Shown in pieces: positions 8,069 to 17,026 of a stretch of 64,000 bases of DNA. Within the stretch, counting starts at the first letter, position 1. Every line of letters begins with the position of its first letter. Both the position numbers and the translations under genes were made by a program. Below the pieces are notes generated by a model that searched no databases, was not told where the DNA came from, and was given only the letters and a program-made list of their open reading frames with translations. Origin of the DNA: Salicibibacter cibi (lineage in GTDB: Bacteria; Bacillota; Bacilli; Bacillales; Marinococcaceae); the NCBI RefSeq assembly GCF_016495865.1, contig NZ_CP054706.1, positions 2,976,001 to 3,040,000 on the forward strand, read 5' to 3'.

Positions 8069-10390
8069 ATGAATCGCATCGCCGAGCATAAAAATGACAC
8101 AAAAAACCGATATCACTGGATTGGCAAACGGGTTCCACGTATCGATGGGCCCGAGAAAGTGACAGGCAAACTCCAATATATGACGGACAGACATTACCCT
8201 GACATGGTATGGGGGAAGGTGCTCAGATCAAAGTATCCCCATGCTCAAATTACAAATATAGATACGACTCAAGCAGAAGCATTACCGGGGGTTATCTGTA
8301 TATTAACATATGAGGATATTCCAGGCTTTAATGGGTTTGGTATTGTCACGCCCGATCAGCCTGTTCTTTGTGAAGACGTTGTTCGCTGTACGGCAGATGC
8401 TGTTGCACTTGTTGCCGCTGAAACAAACGAAATCGCCGAAGAAGCCCTTCGTCTCATTCAAGTGGATTATCATCCGTTGGGGGTCGTAGACGATGCAGAA
8501 TACGCTATGACCGAGCAAGCCCCACCTCTACACCCGGACGGAAATATTCATGGCCACTTCAAAATACAAAACGGTGATATCAACCACGCATTCGAAGAAG
8601 CCGACTACATTTTTGAAAACACCTATTATTCACCTCGTCAAATGCATGCTTTCATAGAGACTGAAGGCGGTTGGGGCAAACTTGAAGAAGACGGTACGTT
8701 AACCATTCAATGTCCTGCTCAATACGCCTACAGAGATCGGCTGCAGATTTCACGTGCCCTCGGCATAAACCCGGAGAGCATCCATGTGATATCGAGCCCT
8801 AACGGTGGGGGGTTCGGGGGCAAAGATGAAATTACTGTACAAATTTACCTTGCATTGCTCGCCCTTCATAGTGGTGGACGTCCCGTGAAAATTCATTTGA
8901 ATCGAGAGGAATCCGTCCAAGCAAGTCTAAAAAGGCACCCTTTTAAGGTACACGTTAAAACCGGTGTAAACAAGGACGGACGAATTATTGCCAACCAAGT
9001 AAGAGCTGTTGCTGATACAGGTGCCTACGCCTCACTGGGGCCGGCTGTTACATCACTGGCCGTCGAGCATGCTTGCGGACCATACACAATCCCCAATGTT
9101 GACATTGAAGGGTTTTGCGTGTATACCAATAACGGTATCGCAGGCGCTTTCAGGGGTTTTGGTGTTAATCAGGTTTGTGTCGGCATTGAAACACATATAG
9201 ACATGACCGCCGAAAAGATCGGTATGGATCCGATTGAGATCAGAAAGAAAAATGCCTATCGTCAAGGCGACATTTCTAGTGTCGGACATGTGGTTAAGTC
9301 CAGTGTCGGTACTCACCAGACGTTATATAAAGCTCAACATTGTGATCTGTGGGTCAATCGGGAAACTTACAAAAAACAAACGACTGAACCATGGAAAAAA
9401 AGAGGCGTCGCTGTCGCAACCTCCTTCCACGGTGTTGGTATGGGGATTGATACACCCGATTACGGCGCAGCGTCCATCGAATTGTTGCCTGACGGTCACA
9501 TGAAAGTAGCGGTTGGGTGTGAAGAAATCGGCACCGGTAATGGCACTGTCTACGCCCAAGTTTGTGCAGAGCTACTCCACTGTGACATTTCCCACATATC
9601 AGTCGTTCAGGGGGATACGGCTGAAACGTTGGATGGGGGAACGATTTCCGCTTCCAGATCCACGTATACGGGTACAAGAGCGATTGCGACCGTCGCTCCC
9701 CAGATGATTCAACGGCTGATTGAAGCTGCAGGACATATACTCGATGTCCCTACAAAAAATATGGAAATCGAAAATGGGTCTATAATTAACAAAAATAATC
9801 AATCCATTTTACTTTCTTTTCGTCAAATTTATGATTACTTAGTGAAGAACCAAATTTCTACGACAGTGCAAGGGCACTTTTATTTACCGAAAGAAAAGAA
9901 CGAAATTCAAGGTTCCGGCGGAGCACCTCATCATATTTACGGGTACTTGACGCATGTCGTTATGGTTGAAGTGGACACATTGACCGGCGAAACGGATGTT
10001 TTACGTGTTGTCTCGATACCAGACTGTGGGAAAGTGATGAATCTACAAGGTCTTGAAGGGCAAGCTGAAGGGGGAGCCGTCATGGGGATTGGCTATACAT
10101 TGTTCGAAGATGTCATCATCGAAGATGGGCATAATAAAACCAACAATTTATCTGATTATATCATCCCGACCATTCTGGAAACACCTGAAATTGAAACGAT
10201 ACCGGTTGAAGACCCTGAACCTTCTAACCCTTTCGGCGCCAAAGGGATCGGCGAAGTAGTGATGATCCCAATTATTCCCGCTATTATGTCCGCCATCTAC
10301 GATGCCACCGGTGCAAAGGTAAGACATCTGCCTGCAACGCCGGAACGTATTTACGAAGCAATGAAACCCATTCAGATGTCATCGGGGTGA
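8069..10390 (+). CDS. pucD: Xanthine dehydrogenase, molybdenum-binding subunit
   Basis: The 773-residue catalytic subunit has the usual a/b hammerhead N-terminus and the two molybdopterin-binding halves. The molybdenum-site glycine loop GGGFGGK is near residue 250, and AFRGFGVNQ near residue 360 includes the Arg/Phe region of the active site. The catalytic glutamate lies in FGAKGIGEVVMIP near residue 727. It hydroxylates purines (hypoxanthine, xanthine) at the molybdenum centre. The gene starts immediately after the FAD subunit gene, with GGTGGGGAGA as ribosome-binding site. Length is normal and no frameshift is seen. Confidence 0.88.
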   Translation: MNRIAEHKNDTKNRYHWIGKRVPRIDGPEKVTGKLQYMTDRHYPDMVWGKVLRSKYPHAQITNIDTTQAEALPGVICILTYEDIPGFNGFGIVTPDQPVLCEDVVRCTADAVALVAAETNEIAEEALRLIQVDYHPLGVVDDAEYAMTEQAPPLHPDGNIHGHFKIQNGDINHAFEEADYIFENTYYSPRQMHAFIETEGGWGKLEEDGTLTIQCPAQYAYRDRLQISRALGINPESIHVISSPNGGGFGGKDEITVQIYLALLALHSGGRPVKIHLNREESVQASLKRHPFKVHVKTGVNKDGRIIANQVRAVADTGAYASLGPAVTSLAVEHACGPYTIPNVDIEGFCVYTNNGIAGAFRGFGVNQVCVGIETHIDMTAEKIGMDPIEIRKKNAYRQGDISSVGHVVKSSVGTHQTLYKAQHCDLWVNRETYKKQTTEPWKKRGVAVATSFHGVGMGIDTPDYGAASIELLPDGHMKVAVGCEEIGTGNGTVYAQVCAELLHCDISHISVVQGDTAETLDGGTISASRSTYTGTRAIATVAPQMIQRLIEAAGHILDVPTKNMEIENGSIINKNNQSILLSFRQIYDYLVKNQISTTVQGHFYLPKEKNEIQGSGGAPHHIYGYLTHVVMVEVDTLTGETDVLRVVSIPDCGKVMNLQGLEGQAEGGAVMGIGYTLFEDVIIEDGHNKTNNLSDYIIPTILETPEIETIPVEDPEPSNPFGAKGIGEVVMIPIIPAIMSAIYDATGAKVRHLPATPERIYEAMKPIQMSSG

Positions 10391-10396
10391 TGGCAC

Positions 10397-11230
10397 ATGT
10401 TTAACCCAAAATTATTTGAATTGTTATCTGATTCACTGAAAAAACAACATGAAATCGCGTTAATCACCATAACGTCTCACTCTACGGAAAATTTAGTTGG
10501 AGCGAAATTATTACTTTGGCCTGATGGCAGTATGTATAGCGACAGAGACTATTCTAAATTTTTTTCAGAACAACTCATTGAACACTGTCTACCACTATTA
10601 CTGGAACAAAAAACGAAAAGTATCACGTTTGAATGGCGAGAGGGAAACGTGGAATGTTACGTTGAATCATTTACCCCTCCCTCTCGTTTAATTGTAGCAG
10701 GAGCCGGGCATGTATCTGAACCCGTTGAGAAAATGGGACGTATGCTCGGTTTCTCCGTCACGGTTATCGATGATCGGAAATCATTCGCCAATCGGGATAA
10801 CTTCCCTGTAGCCGACGAAATTATCTGTATGCCTTATCTTGATTTTTTCAAGGACGTCCATATTACACCTAAAACGTACATTTTACTCCTTACACGTGGG
10901 CATAAATTCGATGTCATTAGTTTACAACAATTACTTAAACGAGAAGAAAAGCTCGACGCACGTGAACGAACGGCTTATATCGGAATGATTGGAAGCAGAC
11001 GACGCATAGCCGGTGTTTTTGAACAATTAAAAAGTGAATTTACCAATCACCATTTCAAAAACATCTACTCACCTGTTGGATTAGATATTGGCGCCCAGTC
11101 CCCTGCCGAGATTGCCGTAAGCATTTTCGCTGAACTCCTGAAAGTCCAAAATAAATCTACCGGCCATTCAAAACGAGAAAAGATTAAAGACTATGAAAAA
11201 CTAAAATTTTATGAAAGGAATCGATCATGA
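10397..11230 (+). CDS. XdhC-type maturation protein, Rossmann-domain half
   Basis: This 277-residue protein contains the XdhC C-terminal Rossmann domain: RLIVAGAGHVSEPVEKMG near residue 97, then TVIDDR, LLTRGHKFD and the terminal signature YIGMIGSRRR with GLDIGAQSPAEIAVSIFAE. XdhC proteins bind the molybdenum cofactor, take part in its sulfuration and insert it into xanthine dehydrogenase. In B. subtilis PucA and most relatives the short XdhC_CoxI domain comes first in the same polypeptide. Here that domain is encoded by the next gene, which overlaps by ATGA. The first 90 residues are a separate, poorly conserved N-terminal segment. Confidence 0.8.
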   Translation: MFNPKLFELLSDSLKKQHEIALITITSHSTENLVGAKLLLWPDGSMYSDRDYSKFFSEQLIEHCLPLLLEQKTKSITFEWREGNVECYVESFTPPSRLIVAGAGHVSEPVEKMGRMLGFSVTVIDDRKSFANRDNFPVADEIICMPYLDFFKDVHITPKTYILLLTRGHKFDVISLQQLLKREEKLDARERTAYIGMIGSRRRIAGVFEQLKSEFTNHHFKNIYSPVGLDIGAQSPAEIAVSIFAELLKVQNKSTGHSKREKIKDYEKLKFYERNRS

Positions 11231-11544
11231 ACCATCTAGCCTTTTTTGATCAGGTTATATCTATTCGCAAGAACAAACAAAAAGCAGCTTTGGCTACTGT
11301 CATACGTACAAAAGGGTCCACTCCCAGAAAAACCGGAACTAAAATGATTATTTATTCCGACTATACACTAGAGGGAACGATTGGAGGTGGTTGCGGTGAA
11401 GGTGAAGTGATTGAAAAAGCGCTTATCGTTATGGACACGGGCAGACCCCAACACCATCACGTCGATTTAACAGATGGCCTCTTTTACGAAGATGGCGGAA
11501 TTTGCGGGGGGATTCTGGATGTGTTTATTGAACCGATCATTTGA
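11227..11544 (+). CDS. XdhC/CoxI N-terminal domain protein
   Basis: The 105-residue protein is the free XdhC_CoxI domain, with ALATVIRTKGSTPRKTG and GTIGGGCGEGEVIE, and ends with EDGGICGGILDVFIEP. The latter motif contains the conserved Cys of the family, which is thought to take part in sulfur transfer to the molybdenum cofactor. It is translationally coupled to the Rossmann-half gene upstream through an ATGA overlap. Together the two genes rebuild one XdhC but with the domains in reversed order and on separate chains. Confidence 0.82.
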   Translation: MNHLAFFDQVISIRKNKQKAALATVIRTKGSTPRKTGTKMIIYSDYTLEGTIGGGCGEGEVIEKALIVMDTGRPQHHHVDLTDGLFYEDGGICGGILDVFIEPII

Positions 11545-11579
11545 TTTTTTCTGAAATTCATTAAAAGGGGGAGCAACAT

Positions 11580-12926
11580 ATGAGTTCAAACCTGGAGCCA
11601 GAAACGAATAAAAGGTTGAGGAACAATAAAATTGAGCAGTACTTTGGATTCAGCGAGAAAAATACGAATTTTAAAAAAGAATCAATCGGTGGTATCACCA
11701 CTTTTATGGCGATGTCGTATATATTGTTTGTGAATGCTGCGATTTTAAGCGATGCAGGAATGGATGAAGGCGCTGTATTCGTGGCTACCGGTCTTACGGC
11801 AGCTATTTCTTGTATTATTATGGCTTTGTGGGCAAACTATCCGATCGGTTTAGCCCCCGGGATGGGATTGAATGCGTTTTTTGCCTATACAGTCGTCATA
11901 GGTATGGAGATACCATGGGAAACAGCGCTTGCCGGATTTCTTGTAGCCGGTGTAATCTTCCTTCTTATGACCTTAACAGGACTAAGGGAAAAAGTGATCG
12001 ATGCCATTCCGCCTCAATTAAAGGATGCCACTGTCGCAGGGATCGGATTATTCATCGCCTTTATCGGGCTGCAAAATGCGGGGGTTGTCGCTGGCGATGA
12101 AGAAACATTATTAACGCTTAGTAATATTACGTCGCCCTCCACCATGTTGGCACTGTTCGGCCTTATTGTAACTGCTATAATGCTTGTGCGAGGTGTTAAT
12201 GCCGCCATTTTTTTCGGCATGATCATCACAGCTGTAGCCGGCGTTATTACTGGTTTGATCCCATTCCCATCGCAAGTCGTTTCTACTCTACCGAGTTTAG
12301 CACCCACTTTTGGTGTTGCGATTACTGAATTGCCAAGCATTTTACAACCGGAAATATTCACCGTGGTCTTTACCGTACTCTTCGTGAACTTCTTTGATGC
12401 CACCGGTACAATTATCGCCGTTGCTAAAAAAGCTGGATTTTTACAAGAGGATAAATTACCTAGAGCTAAACAAGCATTGGGTGCTGATGCGATTGCTTCT
12501 GTCGTTGGTTCAATCTTAGGCACATCGAATACGAATTCTTACATTGAATCGGCATCGGGCGTTGCCGCGGGTGCACGGACAGGTTTTGCTTCATTAGTTA
12601 CGGCTGGTTGCTTCCTCTTATTCTTATTCTTATCGCCGCTTCTGGAGGTAGTCACTGATGCCGTAACGGCTCCGGCATTAATTATTGTTGGTGTTTTAAT
12701 GGCTTCTTCATTGGGGTCAATAAAGTGGGATAAAATGGAATATGCTATACCTGCTTTTATCACTGTTATTGCTATGCCTTTAACTTATAGTATTGCCAAT
12801 GGACTGGCCTTAGGGTTTATCGCTTATCCGATTTTAAAAATTGTAAAAGGCGAATACAAGGATATTCACCCGATCATGTATTTACTGCTCGTTATTTTTA
12901 TTGCTTACTTCATTTGGTTAGCTTAA
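11580..12926 (+). CDS. AzgA-type (NCS2) purine permease
   Basis: The 448-residue membrane protein belongs to the AzgA/PbuG branch of purine permeases that import hypoxanthine, guanine or adenine. Typical landmarks are FKKESIGGITTFMAMSYILF at the N-terminus, GLAPGMGLNAFFAY near residue 97, LFVNFFDATGTI near residue 267 and GTSNTNSYIESASGV near residue 315. ATG 11580 follows AAAAGGGGGAG. It is the last intact gene of the riboswitch-controlled operon, 35 bases after the XdhC domain gene, so purine uptake and oxidation would be induced together. Confidence 0.85.
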   Translation: MSSNLEPETNKRLRNNKIEQYFGFSEKNTNFKKESIGGITTFMAMSYILFVNAAILSDAGMDEGAVFVATGLTAAISCIIMALWANYPIGLAPGMGLNAFFAYTVVIGMEIPWETALAGFLVAGVIFLLMTLTGLREKVIDAIPPQLKDATVAGIGLFIAFIGLQNAGVVAGDEETLLTLSNITSPSTMLALFGLIVTAIMLVRGVNAAIFFGMIITAVAGVITGLIPFPSQVVSTLPSLAPTFGVAITELPSILQPEIFTVVFTVLFVNFFDATGTIIAVAKKAGFLQEDKLPRAKQALGADAIASVVGSILGTSNTNSYIESASGVAAGARTGFASLVTAGCFLLFLFLSPLLEVVTDAVTAPALIIVGVLMASSLGSIKWDKMEYAIPAFITVIAMPLTYSIANGLALGFIAYPILKIVKGEYKDIHPIMYLLLVIFIAYFIWLA

Positions 12927-12958
12927 ACTTTAATTACGACTAGTTAAGAAGTTTTATA

Positions 12959-13380
12959 ATGTCAAAAATCTGGTTATAAAAAATGCGAAACTCGTGAACG
13001 TCACCTCAAATGAAATTTTGGCCAACACAGATATTACCGTAAAAGATTCTCGGATTGCTTACGTTGAAAAAATGCAGATCGTACGATCGGTGAGAAAACA
13101 CAATACACACTGACGGTTATTACTTAACACCCGGTTTCCTGGACGGTCATTGCCATATTGTAAGCAGCCAAATCACGGCGATGCAGTTTGCTCGGGCTGT
13201 ATTGCCGAAAGGAACACCGGAGATTTTTTTGATGCCCATGAGATCACAAATATTCTCGAACTTGACGAGCTTAAATTCATGTTGGAAAGCGTACGGCAGA
13301 CACCAATGGCTAGCCTATATGAAAGTTGCTTCATGTTCCCGTCAACGGATGCAAATTTTGAAACAAACGGAGCATTATAG
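12959..13380 (+). pseudogene. ade: Decayed adenine deaminase (N-terminal part only)
   Basis: Three consecutive reading frames encode pieces of the adenine deaminase N-terminus in order. 12959-13113 gives LVIKNAKLVNVTSNEIL and a truncated continuation, about 13115-13215 gives YLTPGFLDGHCHIVSSQI with the metal-binding HxH, and 13215-13380 gives FFDAHEITNILELDELKFML through STDANFETNGA. At least two frameshifts and an early stop destroy it, and the C-terminal two thirds are missing. It is parallel to, but clearly diverged from, the intact ade at 34445-36265, so it is an older paralogue or an acquired copy rather than a recent duplication. Confidence 0.85.
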
Positions 13381-13527
13381 ACCCCAGCACCCACACTTCA
13401 TAGGTGAAAAAAGTAGATTGAAACTTAATGTGGCAAATAGAACACGAATCGGTAGTTTTCAGCGAAAAAATTCAAATGCTACTGAAAATCGGCAGGATTT
13501 CACCATTAAACAAAGAAAACCTCCTTA

Positions 13528-14107
13528 GGGACAACCCAAGGAGGTGATTCAGGAAATACGGTGGTCCACATCCAAATCTCTCACTATAAGGATCCACTAT
13601 GGACAAAACTACCATAACAACAACATTTATGGAAGCTATACAGCCGTTAAAGATCAAAAAGGTTTTAGAAGATTTTTTAGGGACCGATACGTCAAAAAAT
13701 TAACCTGTGAAAAATTGGTTGCTTTGATGATTTATGCACAGATCTATCAAATGCCAAGTGCAAAGCAGCTAGCTTGACCCTCAAGAATAGCGAAGAACTC
13801 CAAGGAAGCGTGGATCTTGCCTCGATTAGCGATTCGCAGATGACACGCCGGTTGCGTGACATCAACACTGATGTTAGCCAAGCCTTGTTTTCCGACATCG
13901 TTAGCCAAATGAAACGAGAGATTCATCCACCTCATCGCTTGCAGATGATGAGCCCCATCTATCTTGTGGATGCTTCAATCATTCCGCTTTGTCTCTCTCT
14001 GTCAATGGGCGACCTTTCGTCCCAAACAAGGAAAAGGTGGCTTGCCTGCCGGAGGGATTGCGCAGGAGAATGCTGTTCTCAAACCAGCCGTTCATGCCGA
14101 TCATACG
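13528..14107 (+). pseudogene. Remnant of an IS4-family transposase (DUF4372-type N-terminus)
   Basis: Fragments in different frames assemble into an IS4-like transposase: MDKTTITTTFMEAIQPLKIK (from 13599), then KLTCEKLVALMIYAQIYQMP, then DLASISDSQMTRRLRDINTD followed by the catalytic-region piece YLVDASIIPLCLSL. Frameshifts and stops interrupt it, and it ends near 14107 inside the sequence GGIAQENAVLKPAVHADHT, well before the C-terminal Glu region. It abuts a piece of an unrelated amidase gene, so the junction marks a deletion or recombination event. Confidence 0.75.
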
Positions 14108-14262
14108 ATTTGAATGAATTGAAAGATTTTGACGGTGAATCATTCGAAGAAGCGATGACTAGAGCAGGGTTTAAAAAGGGCGAAAAAGAAGCCCGGGAAG
14201 ACATAAAAGCTTTTATTGAATTACATGTTGAACAAGGAAATGTGTTGGAACAAGTGTCACCT
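14104..14262 (+). pseudogene. Internal fragment of an allantoate-amidohydrolase-like M20 enzyme
   Basis: The plus strand encodes LNELKDFDGESFEEAMTRAG through IKAFIELHVEQGNVLE, the middle part of the allantoate amidohydrolase / N-carbamoyl amino acid hydrolase family, including the metal-ligand region ELHVEQG. No start or C-terminus is present. In an intact gene this piece would directly follow the segment now found in opposite orientation at 14265-14699, showing that an inversion broke the gene. Confidence 0.75.
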
Positions 14263-14264
14263 GA

Positions 14265-14699
14265 CCGGCAATATATTTGGAGCCCCACATGCAAAAAGGA
14301 AAGCGGCTGCCTTCTTCTTCGGCCAAGTAAAAGACTTCAATATTGCGTACCGGTTGTCCATAGGTTTCTTTTAAATACTTCACGGCTAAATATCCGCCTA
14401 GTACACCTAACTGCCTGTCATAATAGCCACCGGATTTAACAGTATCCACGTGTGAGCCCGTTAAAATCGTCTCTTTCTTATTTTCTGAGCCTTTCAGACG
14501 GACAAACAAGTTACCTACCTCATTGAAATAGGTTTGAAAACCTTCAACTTCGAACAATTGCTTCATGGCTTGCTGAGCTTCAGACCATGACTCGCTGTCT
14601 AGTAATTCCTCCGTTGTAAACATCCTTGCCAAATTGACCAAGCCAATTTAGTTTTTCAAGGATTTCTCGTTCCCACTGGTCTTCGTTTCCGAAATTCAT
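14265..14699 (-). pseudogene. N-terminal fragment of an allantoate-amidohydrolase-like M20 enzyme
   Basis: The minus strand from ATG 14699 encodes an N-terminus (EILEKLNWLGQFGKD), then after a frameshift near 14610 continues in the next frame with ESWSEAQQAMKQLFEVEGFQ, the metal-site motif TGSHVDTVKSGGYYDRQLGV, and FYLAEEEGSRFPFCMWGSK. It breaks off at about 14270, where the inverted fragment begins. Allantoate amidohydrolase would act on ureide products of urate breakdown, so its loss suggests the purine degradation route in this strain stops short or uses another locus. Confidence 0.8.
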
Positions 14700-14742
14700 T
14701 GCTCCACATACTTGGAAATACTTATTTTCCGTTTAGAGATCT

Positions 14743-14879
14743 GACCGCTGCGGAGGCCCTAAGCTCAGCCTCCTCAGAAAAAATCGCTTGTTTCCTGCGG
14801 GGCTTCCCACTGCACTTTCCCACAGGCACACAGCTGGCTACGTGGAGCGTAGCCACATTGTTTCTTACCTGCCAAAAAA
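14743..14879 (-). repeat. GAGGAGGCT-type dispersed intergenic repeat, degenerate copy
   Basis: Read on the minus strand, this stretch has the order CCCCGCAGG, then CTGAGGAGGCT, preceded by GGCAGGTAAG. The same order of blocks occurs at 27215-27475 and inside 36744-37114. An internal hairpin GGCTACG/CGTAGCC lies at its centre. It is noncoding and looks like a member of a widespread Bacillaceae intergenic repeat family. Confidence 0.5.
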
Positions 14880-14900
14880 TAGCGCTGATCGAATCAGCGC
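14874..14900 (-). terminator. Intrinsic terminator downstream of the OYE-type gene
   Basis: On the minus strand GCGCTGAT (14900-14893), a three-base loop and ATCAGCGC (14889-14882) form a perfect 8-bp stem followed by TATTTTTT. It would end transcription of the minus-strand one-carbon operon about 180 bases after the stop codon at 15078. The bases between (14901-15077) hold nothing else recognisable. Confidence 0.7.
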
Positions 14901-15077
14901 ATCACCTGAATACCTTATACATTTTGCTCAACCAGTTCTTGGCTAGATCTACGAATGATTTACCAATTTAGAAGTGTACTTGTACCTCTATTTGAATTCC
15001 TTACATCCCCTACCTGAACAGTTAACTAAAATTTCACAACACACTCCCTGCACGCACTCCTTCTGCGATCGCATCAT

Positions 15078-17000
15078 TTAATCGGCGGGGGATACAGCGT
15101 CGCCAATAAGCTCGACCTCCAGATCCGGAGCAGCCGACTTTAGCTGATCAAACAAGCGATTGTCTCCTTCCTCATAACCAATTAGTACTATCATCTCATC
15201 CTTTTCAATCCTACGCTTTGTACCTGTCCACTTGTCCTCCAATACAGGTGTGCCTTCCTTTGTTTTGAATAAATTTTTATTTGGAGACATTGTCACATTC
15301 TTTTCCGACAATAATCGGTATAGTTCTGGCTTTTGCATTTCATCTAAATCTTCTGAAATTGACCACAATGGTGTGGCTATCTCAACTTGGGAAGCCCCTG
15401 CTTCTGCTGCAAAGTTAGCGATGCTTGGTCCTCGAAATTTTCCTTCGCGATCATAAACCAATAATTTACTTTTGTTATTGATCGAAACCTTGCCGTCAAG
15501 GAGCTCGACATCCGTTATATAATGGTCACTTCTGGGATTAGCTCCCGTCGCCAGCACAACGACATCAGGGTTTACATCCAATACATTACTCACCGTTCCT
15601 TTTTTATGAAGATGGACGTTTGCTCCCAATCGGTCTAATTCTTGCTCCAACCATTTAATATGCTTCCCGTAATGCGGACGTTCGGAAGCCATCGCTGCGA
15701 AATAAACTTTTCCTCCCAATTTATCCGTACATTCCAACAGATGAACCTCATGGCCACGAATAGCCGATACGCGCGCAACCTCCATTCCTGCCGGACCGCC
15801 ACCAACAATAACAACTTTGCGCTGGTGCTGAACGGGGATGAGATTATCTAAAGAATCATCAGCCATGGCAGGATTTACTGTGCAAATAACCGGCATTCCC
15901 GAGTATAATCTTCCGATACATTCACCGCATGCAATACACGGTCTTATTTGGGAAAACTCCCCTTTTTGTGCCAGCTGTGGCATATCCGGATCGGCTATAA
16001 TAGCCCTTGTCATCCCAACAAGATCACAATCTCCATTTGTCAAAGCATTTTCTGCCTGAGCGGGATCGAGATTACGGCCGGCAACTAAAACAGGGACCGA
16101 AAGCTGTTCTTTCATTTTTTTAGCTACATGATTATAGGTCCCCCTTGCAAACGTATCTCCTGGAACAACCGCAGCCTGTGCGCGATAGGTTGCACCGGTA
16201 CCACCGCTAATGCTCAACATATCAATGCTGCCTAACCCATCAAGTATCCGGGCAATTTCTAGCATATCCTCTTGGTCAAGACCGAGCGCATCGGTTTTAG
16301 GGTCTGCTGTCATTCTAAAGGCAATAATGAAATCGCTTGATACTGCCTCTCTAACGGCTTGAATGACCTCAATCGAAAAGCGCATGCGACCGGCAAAGTC
16401 CCCGCCGTATCTATCCGTGCGATCATTAAGTGCAGGACTCCAAAACTGTTCGATGAGATGTCCTGAAAAAGAAGTGATTTCAATGCCATCCCAGCCACAC
16501 CTCTCAAGACGTGCAGCGGCTTCAGCAAAGGATTCCACGATTGGTGGTATTTCCTCCGTACGCAAAACATGCGGTATCTCACGATGCACCCCTTCCGGAA
16601 TGGCGGATGGTGCTTGGATCGGCCGCCCACTTATCGAAGAATCTGCACGTCTTCCCATATGGGTGGCCTGGGACATAATTAAAGCCCCATGGGCATGAAC
16701 ACGATCGGCAAGTTCCTTCAATAAAGGTTCATTTTCCTCATTCCATAAACTCACGGATCCATAAGAAGCGGCTGATTTTTCATAGACACTGGCAGAACCA
16801 AAGGTCATAATGATCCCCGCGCCGCCGGCAGCTTTACGTTCATGATATTTGACATGACGCTCGTTTATAATGCCCGTACCGTTGTCCCACCCTACAGCAT
16901 GCGACGTTGATACAATTCGATTTTTGGCTTCTTTTGCCCCAATTTTCAACGGACTAAATAAAGTCTTCAAATCCGTCTGTACCATTTGATTATTGCCCAC
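15078..17000 (-). CDS. Old Yellow Enzyme-type iron-sulfur flavoprotein, probable N-demethylase
   Basis: The 640-residue protein has an N-terminal FMN TIM barrel of the OYE class (ITSFSGHLIEQFWSPALNDR near residue 175), a 4Fe-4S cysteine cluster CIACGECIGRLYSG...C near residue 352, and a C-terminal FAD/NAD domain with VVIVGGGPAGMEVA near residue 395. This trimethylamine-dehydrogenase-like architecture is shared by 2,4-dienoyl-CoA reductase, trimethylamine and dimethylamine dehydrogenases and N-methylproline demethylase. GTG 17000 is chosen because GGAGGG precedes it by six bases. It is followed upstream by fhs, MetF-like and DmdA-like genes in the same direction, which favours oxidative N-demethylation over fatty-acid metabolism. 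The substrate is not known. Confidence 0.78.
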   Translation of the reverse strand: MGNNQMVQTDLKTLFSPLKIGAKEAKNRIVSTSHAVGWDNGTGIINERHVKYHERKAAGGAGIIMTFGSASVYEKSAASYGSVSLWNEENEPLLKELADRVHAHGALIMSQATHMGRRADSSISGRPIQAPSAIPEGVHREIPHVLRTEEIPPIVESFAEAAARLERCGWDGIEITSFSGHLIEQFWSPALNDRTDRYGGDFAGRMRFSIEVIQAVREAVSSDFIIAFRMTADPKTDALGLDQEDMLEIARILDGLGSIDMLSISGGTGATYRAQAAVVPGDTFARGTYNHVAKKMKEQLSVPVLVAGRNLDPAQAENALTNGDCDLVGMTRAIIADPDMPQLAQKGEFSQIRPCIACGECIGRLYSGMPVICTVNPAMADDSLDNLIPVQHQRKVVIVGGGPAGMEVARVSAIRGHEVHLLECTDKLGGKVYFAAMASERPHYGKHIKWLEQELDRLGANVHLHKKGTVSNVLDVNPDVVVLATGANPRSDHYITDVELLDGKVSINNKSKLLVYDREGKFRGPSIANFAAEAGASQVEIATPLWSISEDLDEMQKPELYRLLSEKNVTMSPNKNLFKTKEGTPVLEDKWTGTKRRIEKDEMIVLIGYEEGDNRLFDQLKSAAPDLEVELIGDAVSPAD

Positions 17001-17026
17001 TGGTATCCCTCCTCAAAAGTATTTTA

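Noticed and set aside
12014..12523. A 169-codon antisense frame within the AzgA permease gene
   Set aside because: It is explained by the codon pattern of the real permease gene and has no independent signals.
15078..17000. Calling the OYE-type flavoprotein 2,4-dienoyl-CoA reductase (FadH)
   Set aside because: The architecture is the same, but there are no fatty-acid genes nearby, while one-carbon genes surround it.
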